In this document: positions 49,334 to 61,400 of the stretch, piece after piece | Layout: every line of letters begins with the position of its first letter | Numbering within the stretch: the stretch's first letter is position 1 | Assembly: GCA_013399875.1 (NCBI GenBank) | Contig: VXAZ01005707.1 | Coordinates: 449,387-513,386 of the forward strand | Length of the DNA: 64,000 nt | Source: Gymnorhina tibicen | Taxonomy: Eukaryota; Chordata; Aves; Passeriformes; Artamidae | Reading direction: 5' to 3' | Position numbers and translations under genes: made by a program | Notes under the pieces: model-generated | Seen by the model: only the letters and a program-made list of their open reading frames with translations | Told to the model about the DNA's origin: nothing | The model's database searches: none

Positions 49334-52300
49334 TTGAATTTGGTACTTGAGAATAAGTCTATAAAGTATTTTTGACTACTTATTCTTCCCACAAACATGC
49401 CCTCCTAAAGCATGATGATGATACAGTTTCTGGGTTATGCTTACTAGCACACCCTAAACTTATAGATCCTAAATACTGCTGTTTCCAAGGAATGTGTCCC
49501 AGGTAGGTCAGTAGGAAAGAATGTAGGTCAAAACCTCTGATGCCTTCTGGTGGGGTGGAATCTCTCTTATCTATAAATATTTATACAAACTATTTTAATA
49601 ATTTATCAAATTACTCAGTTCTGTAGTAAAAAGAGGATATAAACCCTTTATAACACTAAACCAAAAGTATTTAAAAGTTGTATTTTTTTCTCTGGGATAT
49701 GTGTCTTTTAATCGTTGCATGCTTTCTTTGATATGTACTCAGGGTGATACTTCATGGAAGAGCTAAACATGTTCTGCTGTTTACTTTCCCTGTTTTCCTT
49801 GTCTGAACACAATGACTAATGATATCTAAAGATAACTAAACATTTAAAGGAAAGCAAGTACATTTAAAAGGGATATACACACAAAGAGCGGAACATCAAA
49901 TTTATCACAAGCTCCTAATTATGACGAATGACAGAATGTTGTTAGACTGTGCTTGTCAGCATGAGTCTGCTAGCATGAAGTTTTAATGTAATATCAGTTT
50001 GGCGAATGATAACCTAGTATTTTCATTTTTTAAAGCATGCTACCCACAAGCAGAAACATTTCATTTAGGCTCATGCTTACAAGGTACAATTAGATGGCCA
50101 GGTGGCCTGGTGTAAGTGCATGCTCTCATGTTGTGGTAACCAGGAGCACATGGCCTTGGTTTTACTATTTGTATTGCATGAAACAAGCTGGAGCAAATCA
50201 ATGTCTTCTTTTTGAAAAGCATAAATTAAATTAGGCCTCCAGTTGTGCTCTAGGGGTGGTGGGTTTTAAAGACCACAAAAGTAGAAGGTGATGGAAGGCT
50301 ACAAAGTCTGGGATCTGATGGGTGTATCTTCTGCTGATAGCAATCACGGTTGATAGAGGTTTTCAGGCAGCTCACAGAATGTTGTGCAGAAGAAGGGGAA
50401 GAAACTAGTTCACTCTGAAGTGTTTGTTCTACAGGAGCAATGCAAAGAAGAGAAAATGCTGGTTTGTGTAAAATAAGTTGCATATGTGGTTTTACCTGCA
50501 GTATGCTGTAATTTTGAGCAGATTAGAACGAAAAATGAGTAATAATTAAAAGTCAAATGAAAAACCACAGAGTTTTATCTAATGCCACATCTAGCAACAA
50601 GAGACAACTTGTACAGTATCAATCCCTTGACAGAGGGCAACTCCAGCTCTTCTACCTTTATATTTCACTAATGTTGTTCCTTATTGTTCTGCTTCCTTTG
50701 CATATAAGAATGGAAAGAGAAGGATTTCTTTTCCTGAGTCAGTCTATCAAGGACCTGTGGTTACCATAGAATTGTTGTTTGCAGTGGTGCCACACTACAG
50801 CAGAAAGTTTTTGTCCAAGGTGATCTTTTGAATTCCTGGTGAAGAGAAAGCAAAAATTCACTCCCAATCCAGCCAACTTTTCTGAACAGGCAATGAGAAA
50901 AAATAAACCACAGTCAAAGTTCCATCGCCACCCCCAGGTTTGATTAAAGCAACGCACATGATAGCATCCCAAACGCACACTCACTGTACTTCCAAAATGA
51001 AAATTATCCGAGAGAATAAGGGGGAATTCAGACAGAGGAAAGAAGAGAAGGGTAAAACAGAGCTTGCATTATTTGCAGAAGATGCAAAAAACTTTCTGCG
51101 GAGAACATCAGTGAGCTCGTTGCATGGCTGGGCATCCAGCCAAGGAGAATCCAAATCTCTAAGAGTTCACTGACTAAAGAAAGACAAAAAACAGAGGATG
51201 AGGAAACTATTATAGGAATAAAAAGTTTGGAGTTTTTTCTTGATGTCTAGTGTCCTTTTTTTTCTTTTTCTCCCCAGCCAGCAAGAAGGTTGCCTCTATT
51301 TCTGAAGCCCTGGTGGAAAAGCATAGAAAGCATACGCATAGCACAACATTTCTTTGACTGATATTCTTTCTCATATCATGAGAAATCAGGTTTTTTCAAT
51401 GAAAAATGCCTCAAACTCTTCATAAGCTTATGGTTATGGAAATGGGGCCACATGAGAACAATTTGGACTGAAAATGATGAGAAATTTGTCAGGAAGCACA
51501 GATAAATCTTAGTGCTGCTGAAGATGCACTTGATATTATCAGTCTTGTAACATGTGCTTTTTTTATGTTGAAACAAGCTCTTTCCCTCTCTCATTTTTGC
51601 AATGTGTTTAATTATTATAGTGAATATTAATTTAGTGTGTTCGTTGTCTTCTCTTATGGCTTAATTTTTCTTGCAGTTTCATCTCATTATTGCTGCTTGG
51701 GTTCTACTTCCCATGATGCCCGAGCCTCGTTAGCCGTCAATGTTTATTTCTAGAGTAAAACTGTCAATGTATTTTATTTACAAGTTTTGACCTTACTGAA
51801 TAAGTAGTGCCAAATAAAAACGTATTTTTTATGGGAGAGATCATCAACAGTGACAACATGGCTAAGAATTTATTTCTTTTCCTAAATCTATATTTTTTTT
51901 TTATTGACCTATTTATGAAAAGGATTAATGTCTGTTTATGAGCCTACTCTACATAATAGTATTTTTTGGTACCATAAGCCACATAAAATTCCAAATACAA
52001 CTATAACCGTACCACCAAATAACAAAGCAAAACAACTCTCCTTTCACAGAAATTCACGTGAGACTTCTGATGAATCCATATTACATTTATTTACAGAAAA
52101 AAACCCAAACAACTGCGCACCCTCCCTGTCCCTTTAACTAACCAAAATCTCTAGACTTCTATGTGCAAAACAGCAAATGGGATTATTAAAAGTGCACCTG
52201 TCATGTTTTCTTTGATAAATATCAAATCTTACTTTAACAACATATTAATACAGAAAATATTTATTGTTCTCTTGATAAGGATTTGTTTGAATGCAACTAG

Positions 52301-53439
52301 ACTTTTGATTAAAATTATAGGTTTTTCAGGAAAATAAACTAAAAAAAGCTTGTGAAAAAGCTATCTTTACATTAATGGAAACCACTGTTTTACACACAGC
52401 AAAAATCCATTTTTCTCCATATGTTTTACAAAGAAATCTTTGTCTGAATTTACTGTAGAGAATCTTGTTCTAAAGTAAAGACCACACCGGCTATATTTAT
52501 GTAATACTTGGCTATTACTTGTTTTTTGATGTAAATTACTTCAGAGGATTTTTTCTCATTGATTTTTGTCATGTACACTTACAAAATAGTATTTGCATTG
52601 ATAAGAATGGTGAAATATTCTACAACCAATTTTCAAAAAATATTTAGAAAAATATTGTAATGTGCTCATGAGATCAGCGAAGTGACAAAATGGTAAGGCC
52701 CACCTAGGCCTTCCAAATGGCTAAAGCCTTGGTAAGTCTCTCTCTCTCTCCCTCCTTTAAATCACTGAATTTATGGATAGACATGACAGCTGACGTTTCT
52801 AAGGGGTGTGAGGAAAAATTGTCTTCACAGACATTTGTTGCATATCTGTGAAAACTCTGCTTCCGCCTATCCTTCCTCGTAAAAGAGGGTGCTGGTGAGG
52901 GGCAGAGGAGAATGACTTTTAGACCAGACCTTGACAAGAATGCAGGATTCTGGCAAATTTGGTTGGAGCATGCTGTGTATTAGTAACAAAAGGCAATTTT
53001 CTCTGTCATTCTTACAATTTTTATTTACTCATATTTTATGCAGCATTTTAGTCTAGTCTTTGTTTGCATCATTGCAAAGGTTAATGGCAAAGGAAAGGAC
53101 ATTAAAATGGAAAAAAAATAAAAATGATAAAATATAAGAAGAACAAATCCCTTAAAAATTAAGTAGAAAATGCAGTAGTAACTGTAAGAAAAAGAGGTGG
53201 CAAGAGACCTTTTCTGTTGGACAAAAGCCCCAAAAAATTTTTCCATTGCTGCTGTCACACCTTGTTAGGAGAGGAGTAACAAAAAGTACTCCTTGAAGTG
53301 CTCCATTTTTGTTTTCTTATTTTTAAAGCACTTTCTGTTTTTCTGTTGTCATTTCTAAGTAATAACTGCTTACAAGGAACACTTCTCAGCCACAGATATC
53401 AAGGTACTTAAAATAGACATTAGTTTTTCCTTTCTATAT
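49334..53439. other. Unique sequence, no gene recognised
   Basis: No exon or transposon recognised. 51600-51800 is a unique block with clustered CpGs (CCGAGCCTCGTTAGCCGTC) in otherwise A+T-rich DNA, possibly a regulatory element. A TC run lies at 52738-52752. Confidence 0.5.
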
Positions 53440-53520
53440 ATGAGCAACCGGAGAAGAAGGGAAGTAACAAATCTCTCCTGAAGTGACCTGCAGAGTCAGT
53501 GCTGGAATCAAGAAGACAAT
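53440..53520 (+). mobile_element. Possible ancient MIR-like (CORE-SINE) fragment
   Basis: ATATATGAGCAACCGGAGAA, GGGAAGTAAC, then AGTGACCTGCAGAGTCAGTG and CTGGAATCAAGAAG resemble, in order, parts of the conserved core of MIR SINEs (the series aactgaggcacagag, taagtgact, gtcagtggcagagctggaat). The match is weak and judged by eye. A RepeatMasker or profile-HMM scan would confirm or remove it. Confidence 0.25.
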
Positions 53521-56500
53521 CAGCCATGTCAGCTGGGAAACATATATTTCTATTAAAAAAAAAAAAGGTGGGGAAATGGGATTGGAAGGTAGCCAATTTT
53601 TGTCAGTCCTTCACAGGAAATGAAGGGAGCCACAGTTCAGAAAACCAAATATCTTCTAAAGGTCTGGACAGGAACCACCTTTTCTTTCTGAATTTGTAAA
53701 GCATCCAGCTCAGCAGAGTCTTGCTCCACCTTCACAATCCTTTGCAGTGATGGGGACATTTGGGGACCCCTTCCAGTGTCACTGTGTCCAACTCCAGTTG
53801 TGCTGTTTTGAAGGGTTTAAGTCATTAGTTTACTCTTATTTGAAAGTAATTGTCTATTTAATAGATGAACTGTGGAAAACCCAGACTGCCATGAAAAATT
53901 AAGTAGGTTTTTTAGAGACTCGTGGATGGCTGCCAAAATATTTGGCATCCATGAGGGTTTTAAATTTTTGTTTGATGTGTCTTTGGTGGCTGATAGGAAA
54001 TAGTAATTGTTGATTCAGATCCAGCAAAACTTTAAAATTAGAGTAATTGATTTGCTTCAATAAGAATCAAAATGAATGTCTTTTTAAGAAGTTCTTGAGT
54101 GCTCAGGATGCCGTCTGTTCTGTGATGTGTGAACGCTTCCCAAATATTTGTGTGATGAGGACTGTCAGTGTAGGAAGGTAGAAAGGCTGATTAGAGGTTT
54201 AAACTAGGAAAGGAGGGATCCCTGAGAACTGAAGGATGACATCCGAGAACTCATCTATCCATGGTATAGAGGACCAGTACAACATTTGCCATGACAAATG
54301 CATGTGATTTAATACAGAAGAGAAAAATTTTAATACATCATCAACATAAAGCTTGTGATTTTTTTCTCACTTCAGAAAATGAAATTGATGCCAAAAACTG
54401 AAAATAAATGTAAAAGAGGTTAAAACAACCTTATAAAAATACAACAAACTGTCTATATATTGTTTAAATTACAATTATAAATTATAAGCAAGACAGAATC
54501 AGAGTCTGACTAGAACTAATAGCAAATGCACAGAGTATGCATCTGGTAGATAAAATTCAGAAGTAGCCTTGGAGTGAGAGTGTTCCAGAAGAGAAGGACA
54601 GAAAAAATTTGCTCTGTCCTTCAGTTCTAATGGAGTTTGGTTAAAACTTGAGTATCGGTTAAGTGGCTGCCTGCAAATGCATAATTTATGGAGGGTAAAA
54701 GATCTATGTATTTAATTGAATTCGTGTTGCAAGGCTCTTGCCATGCGACCAATAATTCTTCATAAACCCACTACAAATTTCTTCTCTAGAAAGTTACTGC
54801 TTCCTCGCCTGCTCAAAGAATGGCCAGTGTATCCTGAAGCACATTTTTCAGCCATTCAGGCTGACCTCTCTACATTTTGGGGTGCAGAAGCTGAGGCAGG
54901 AAAGGAGGATGGCTTTTCTTGGGGGTACTCTAAGGAAGCATAGAGAGACGAGGAGGAAAACCGTAGGCTCGGGACCAGCCATGATTGGGTTCTTTTGGAA
55001 CACATCCTAATGTGCTAGCTTGACCCACTGTCTTTTCATTATACAATATCTTCAGCTGAAGGAAAAAGAAAGATATTTTAGAAAGTTTCTCTTTGGGGAC
55101 CCAGTTTTAAACCTGCTCAGCCTTTGGTTATTTCTTTGGGATGGCTGTGGGACAAAGGGAAGCTAGTCCCTGTTTCCTCAGGGGAATGTCCTGAGGAGAA
55201 CTCAAGTACCTGGGCTTAGTAGTCTCATTCAAATGAGCTGGAGTTGGATACCTCCTTGCATATCTCATGATTTCCTCCTACTGAGAAACTGTTCTGGATC
55301 AATCTCTGCCTATAATTCAGCAAGATCATATCTCTGTTCTGGGTGAATAGAGCATCTGCAACACCAAGGTATTATGTGCTGTAGTTAGGTAAGCATATTA
55401 ATGATTCTCTCTTTTTTTGTTATTATCTTCTAGTCTGGTATTAGATCTGCAAAGAAAAATGGGGAACAGTTTATCATCTATGTGATTTTCCCTCTTCATT
55501 TCGCCTTTCATTCCCCCCCACTTCTTTGAGGGTATTATGTATTTAATCTTAGAGCCAAAACCCCCTTCTTTTAATGCTGAATCATTTCCAGTAATTTAAG
55601 AATTGACTTAAAGTAACACCACTTATAACGAAGGAGAATATATAACACACTTAGTGAAAAACTCCCAGTGGGTCCTTGAATGAGTTCCCTGTCTATTATT
55701 TGTCCTGAATTTAGGTCTCTAAAAACTCTGAAATCAGTCTACTGTACCTAAGCAGGTAAGGAAGCACATTTCATTCCCTTCTGTATAATTAGTTTACAGA
55801 TGTGCAGGTTTGAAAACCTGAAAACACCTGGACTATAAAACATAGGCCATTAAAATTTCACAAAGCTATTGGTGCATGGAAGCTGTACTTAAGTGGAAGG
55901 GTATACATAGAGCTATAAGCCATCAAATAATGTAAAATTCCCCAATGACTTGGTCCTTACTGACTGGATATTCACTGACGTATTCCAAGGCTGAAACCTG
56001 TTCATGTTACTTTGCAGCCATAAAGCCTTGAAATATTTAAAAAATACTTGAAAATATGTCAATATGCTTTACCCTGGAATATATATTACACTTCTGGCAG
56101 CATTTATATGGAAAGATTTAACTCCTGAGCTGGTAGGTTTTATTATCTTCATGACTAATTTTGACAAGTGGATTGTTCTTAAGTGGGCTGGCCTACATTT
56201 TTTTTTCATAATCAGAGTAAAAATTACACCAGGGTGTTTTGAATGTGCCCAAAGACCTTCCCCTTACTTTTCAGTCTAGAACCATGAACATTTGCTGTAG
56301 GCATCAGATATCTGGCTATTGCCTATTGAAAATGAAAGCTAGCATATGCTTGTTTTGTTACAGAATTCAAATCCTTGAAAACCTAGATAAGGATGATGAT
56401 AATTTTGAAATGGTAATAGAAACTTATTATTCCTAGAAATTTAGCCAAACACAGCACACCAGACCATTAAATTATCTAAAAAGTTTTTTTTTAAGGGTTC

Positions 56501-56914
56501 AGAAATTTAGCAAAAGGTTTCAGAAATTTAGTTCCCAGCACTAGACAGCATCAGCAATCTCAACACATGTTTTACTAAAAATAACTTCCTATTTTCAATT
56601 GCACCAGAAGATGGCAATAGTAATTTCTAGTAATCAATAGCAATAATATTTTCACCTAAGTCAATGAGAATTCATGAGGAAGGGAGCTTGCAAAATGGTT
56701 TCATACTCTTTAGGGTGACTTACATTTCTACTTTTCAACTTCAATCAAAATTTGAGATGTAGAGAGTTAAAATTATGGGTTAAATATAGCTATTCAAGAA
56801 AATTTGTATTTATTCTGTTTTTAAAAGTACAGTGAAATAGAATTTTTGGAAACTGGAGTAATTAAACCAGTATTAGCTTCAGTATACTCTCCTTCCATCA
56901 CTGGTGTTTCAGCT
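53521..56914. other. Unique sequence, no gene recognised
   Basis: No repeat recognised apart from A and T runs and a small duplication (two GGTTCAGAAATTTAG-like copies at 56495-56531). The open frame at 54716-54943 has no family resemblance. Confidence 0.5.
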
Positions 56915-57608
56915 TGTTGAGCCCTGCCCCTGGAGGCGAGGGTAACGAAGGTTCCCTCATTAATAGATCTTGTTAATAGGTCCCTGGGGGCTGAACAGAG
57001 CGAAATAACACAGATTGATCTGTGTTTATACATATATGTAGGGTTTATTTTAGAATAGTTTGATTGCAGTGGAAGGCAGATATGCAGCCATTTTGGTTGT
57101 TCCTATAGATACGAAACAATATTAAAGTATAAAAATACTGCTTAAGAAAATATGTAACAAAGAGAAAAAGAAAGATTATGAGTAGACAGCAGAAAGATGC
57201 CACCAGCCGTGGATGTGTAAGGACTTGAAGAATACAGTTAACTTCTCAAAACACTGTCAAAGAAGGAACTTCCCATAAGATAAGCCACCACAACAGGAAT
57301 TTGATATAAGCACAGACGGCACAGCAGGAAGGAGCTAATTCCAGGCTTAACAGAGGTGGAGGTTTAGTTATCATCCGGACAAAAATTCCCACCACGGCAA
57401 ACTGTGGGAAAGGAAGCAAGTGCTTATACACATACCTTCTCAAGTTGTGGGAATGGCATCTGTGCCCCATGGATACCCGGAACTTGGACTGTATAAGGTG
57501 ATACCCCAGGAAAACAACTCCAGGACCCCCACCACTGAGAAGGCCAGGGTGAAGAAGGACCAGTGGGATGCCATAGGGATCCACATGGCCGTGATATCTT
57601 TTGACTAA

Positions 57609-57650
57609 TCTCTCCTTCTCTCTCTCTCTCTGTCTCTCTCTCTTTTTCTT
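57609..57650 (+). repeat. (CT)n tract within LTR
   Basis: CT-dinucleotide run with one GT interruption, directly upstream of CTTCCTCCTCC and the poly(A) signals. It is probably an original part of the LTR rather than a later microsatellite birth. Confidence 0.75.
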
Positions 57651-57696
57651 CCTCCTCCTTTCCTACTTTTTCTATCTCTCTACCTCATATTTTAGT

Positions 57697-57722
57697 AATA
57701 AAATAAATTAAAATTAAATAAA
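57697..57722 (+). promoter_or_regulatory. Cluster of LTR poly(A) signals
   Basis: Three AATAAA hexamers lie within 26 bp, about 80-105 bp before the LTR end. They mark plus orientation. Confidence 0.55.
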
Positions 57723-57803
57723 ATCCATAATATTAACTTCTGCATATGGTCTCATTTGCTCATTAATTTGGGCAGAAGCATCTCTTATAATCAAATCATA
57801 ACA

Positions 57804-58400
57804 GGATCCAGCAACAAGACTTGGTTATTGCAATTTAGATGTTCATTGGTTGAGGTGATTGTTACAGCCTTGATCTCTCTGGGGGTGGCAGAAGCCCACA
57901 AAACACCAAGTTACATAGGTTCAAAATACATCCAGGTCCAGGTGGGAATGCTCAGGTACCTCCCCTGGCATGGGAGGTTTTTTACACAGTCTTTTGCAGC
58001 ACTGTGGATTATGTGCAGTGCTCTGGTGGAAAGCCCCAGAAATGAGTCTAAAGATGCTTCAGGGTCTTTGATGGTTTATGACCCCTTCTAAAACACTGCT
58101 GCTGTTTCTCACATCGGTGTAGTTGAGCCAGTTGTGCCCCATCGGAAGGGATGACAACCTCCACGCCTACTGCGAATGTCCTGATACCTCCCCCTGAGGC
58201 AAGTTTTACACCTGAGCCAGCTGTGCAAGGGAGGACACTGGCATGATAAAAAGTAGTCTCTCACAACCTCAGGATATGTTTCTTATCAGCCTTCTCCCTT
58301 ATCTGGCTCAAAGCCCAGCTTGTTGCTAAACAAAGGTCAGTTTATCATGGTCACCACACATCAAAAACTCCTCCTCCCCTTTGGCTGGTGGTGCAAACCT
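57804..58400. other. GC-richer segment after LTR, origin unknown
   Basis: About 600 bp with clearly higher GC than the flanks, starting right at the LTR end. It contains an imperfect 15-bp direct repeat (TTGAGCCAGTTGTGC at 58123, CTGAGCCAGCTGTGC at 58212). A 111-codon open frame (57756-58091) starts inside the LTR and does not resemble gag, pro or pol as far as I can judge. It may be non-coding retroviral leader, part of a second LTR on the other strand, or unrelated DNA. Confidence 0.35.
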
Positions 58401-61400
58401 GGCTGATTTTGCAAATGGCTGATTGTTTTGAGTCATTAACCTTCAACATTTCAGTCTCTCACACAACTGTGCCTCTTTGCTTTTATTTCATTCTTCTTTA
58501 TTTTGAGGACAGACATGTAACCAAAGTCTACTTCAAGACAAACGTGAAAATCCACTTGGCATACTGCAGATACTAGAACATGTAAAACCACAGCGAATTT
58601 CAACCTCTTTATTAGTCCATGTAAGAGCATATGAAAAATCATCTTGACATTTCAAAAAATTGTTCATAAATTCTACTGCATACGTTGTGATTTCTGACCT
58701 AGCCCTTGCTAGTTCTTAGTTTACTGTACTGTGTCCTGTAATAACTTACGGTCCTGATACACAGGAAGTAAGTTGTTCCTATACTTCCCTCAGGTGAAAT
58801 TACTGTGATTACTGTTGGCTTGCTAAGCAGCAACATCGCTAAAATTTTTGGTTTTGCTGATAATTTCTTAATCTGGCATCCTGAGCAATCCTAAAGTGCT
58901 GAGCACATCTTTCAACAATACATAAATATTGACTTAATCAAAACCATAACTCAGGCTGTCTTTCAACATTTAAAAAGTGCTTGGCAGCAATATTAGGTTA
59001 AAATATTTCATCCCCACTGATTGTTCCTGCCCAAAGGAATACTATGAAGAGAACTGATCTGGGATCCAACTAAACTATTCCCCTCTTAAGGAAAAAAATG
59101 ACAAGTGTGTTGTTTGATGGCTGGACATTACTAATACATTACCTGCTGTGGTTGAGGGCTGCCCACAGAGGTGGTTGTTTCTCACACATAGGAAAAAGAA
59201 CTGTACAACGTAACATTATAAAGCCCAGATAATATAAATAGAAATTAGATGTCTATTTCTGCAGGCTTGTGGCTCTGTCTGCACCAGGGCAGCTCATGCT
59301 GAGCTCCATCACTATTGTTGCGATGCCTCTTTGCAACCTTGTTGACCCCTCAAGTCCAAAAAGGCATTTCAGCTGGTGGATTAAGGCACTGATATGCATT
59401 AAGGCACCAATCTTGATTCTCCACATTTATTTTCTGTTATGGAGGTGTCAGTAATGAAATAAGGTTTTGGGCACTATATTTCAGGCAGGTGAAAGTGGAT
59501 TTGCCTTTGCTAAAAGCTGATTTGTGTCATGTGAGCACAGCCAAGGGCATGGTAAACCCATGCTACCAAGCACAGCTGAGAGGCAGAGCATAGGTGTCTG
59601 AATTTGGTGCCTTATGAAGTTTCTGTCAGTTGAGAACGTGTCTAGGACCTCTCCACATCTGCCCGGCTTTGTGCTTGCATCAACACTTGTTCAGGTGGTC
59701 AGCACGGTGGGTAGGGCACGGGGTCATCTGATAACAAAACCTAGACAACAGGCTGACTAAAGTCAGCCATGAATTTTAAAATTTAATTGAAATTGCTTAA
59801 AGATGTTTTAGGTTTGACTTTTTCTCAATTATTTAACTGGTGCTATAGAGCATGTTACTGAGAAACACCACTTTGATCTGAGTTGTGTACTAATAGCCAG
59901 TTTCTTTGCATCAACACTTCCCTAAGCATGCCTGTAAGTTAGGCATTCAAATAGTTAACATCACAGTAGACTGTAAAATAAAGATGTTTTAGAATGTACT
60001 GTATCTTTCCACAGGGACTTCACATAATCAAAGTAAAAATGCTGGCCCAACAATTTGACTTAAGAGTTGGGAAGGGAGAGAGAGAGAGAGGAGGTTTGGT
60101 GTCAGCAGGGGGTTCATAATCTGAATAAACTTTCAAATGGTAACGGTATGGAAAAGCTCCGTACCTTAAGGGCAGAACAGCTTTATTGTATAAAGTAGTT
60201 TATTTGGTCTGTTATGGCTTTCTCTGCAGAACAAAATTACCAATGTCTGCTGGCTAAATGGAAAACACTTGGATCATAAAAATATCAAATGAATCTCTTT
60301 GGCAACCACTAAAAAACTACACATATTTATGTAACTGTTATTTTTTTTCCTGTTATATACTGTCTGGAAATATAGCCTGAAGCTTCCTTAGATCTCTCGG
60401 AAAGAACTAGCATTCAGATCCTCGCTGCAAAAATACATTACTTAGTATAGATTAATTTTTATTAAGTTCTTTGAAGGTTTTTATTCGCTCCTTCATAATG
60501 ACTTTTGTATTAGAAGAGCTCTACTTATTCATAGCAAACACAGATGTTGACGGGAAAGCCCGAACATCTGCTTTCTAGTGGCCATGAAGCTTTAGTGAAT
60601 TGGTAAATATGGAACAGATTGTGAATTGGTCTTGAATGCTTTATAGTGGGAGTATTTAATACCTGCCTCAGAGCTTTTGGGTCCCAGAGAAAAAGTGAGC
60701 TGCTAATTCTGATTGTTTGCAGGCAGCACAATGCAGCCTGCAAATTTGGGATTTCCCAACTTCTTAAAATGAAACACTGTATAGTTTCTATATAAAGGAA
60801 AAAGCCAACTAAAATATAACTCTTGAGAATCATTTCTGCTAACAGAGTCAGAAGAAGCCTTTTCTACAAGGTGATAGATGTGTATCTTTCTTGCATAGGC
60901 CAGAAGAAACCAAATCTTTGCTGCAATTTATCTTTAATCTTTTTTGCTTAGTACTATTGTTTCCCAACAGATACAAAACTGTTATGTGACTTACAGATAT
61001 GATCTAGCCTTTTGTCTAGACAAAATAATAAGCCAAACACAGCAGAATCATGTTAGACACCCACTGATTTTATTAAGGTCAGTGACAATATGGTTCTAAA
61101 TTTAAGAGAAACTAGTTTGTTGGGGTGTTTTCCTCCACAGACTTGTTTAATTTGATTTTAAAACTCTAAATGATTAATATATCTGCTAAAAAGAATTTTC
61201 TATGTTTTATTTCTACCAGATTTTCTAGCCACTTGGAGTCCTTTCCATAGAAATTGTTTCAGCAATTGCAAGTAATCCTGTTTTTTATCTGATGCTCTTT
61301 CTATAACCCTTGGCTTCTCCACAAGAATTTGCTCTTTCACTACAGGCATTTGCTCAAAGCTGTAAATTTTATATTTAGAGAATATGTGCTAGAAAGATCT

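Larger units (their letters stand above)
56915..57803 (+). mobile_element. ERVL-like LTR, ~890 bp, plus orientation
   Basis: The segment begins TGTTGAGCCCTGCCCCTGGA and ends TCATAACA, giving TGTT...AACA terminal inverted repeats. Poly(A) signals AATAAA at 57697, 57702 and 57717 come just after a CT-dinucleotide-rich tract (57609-57650), and a short U5 follows (ACTTCTGCATATGGTCTCAT, GGGCAGAAGCATCTCTTATA). TATA-like boxes are GATATAAGC (about 57303) and GTATAAGG (57491). The long U3, CT tract and multiple poly(A) signals fit my memory of passerine ERVL-type LTRs, but the family needs a database search. There is no clear target duplication (CAGCT on the left, GGATC on the right) and no primer-binding site after the end, so it is solo or broken. 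Open frames in it are not genes. Confidence 0.65.

Noticed and set aside
49024..49398. Phe/Ser-rich and Lys/Arg-rich open frames
   Set aside because: Pure translation of the polypyrimidine microsatellite.
57246..57608. Open frames on both strands near 57.4 kb
   Set aside because: They lie inside the LTR at 56915-57803.
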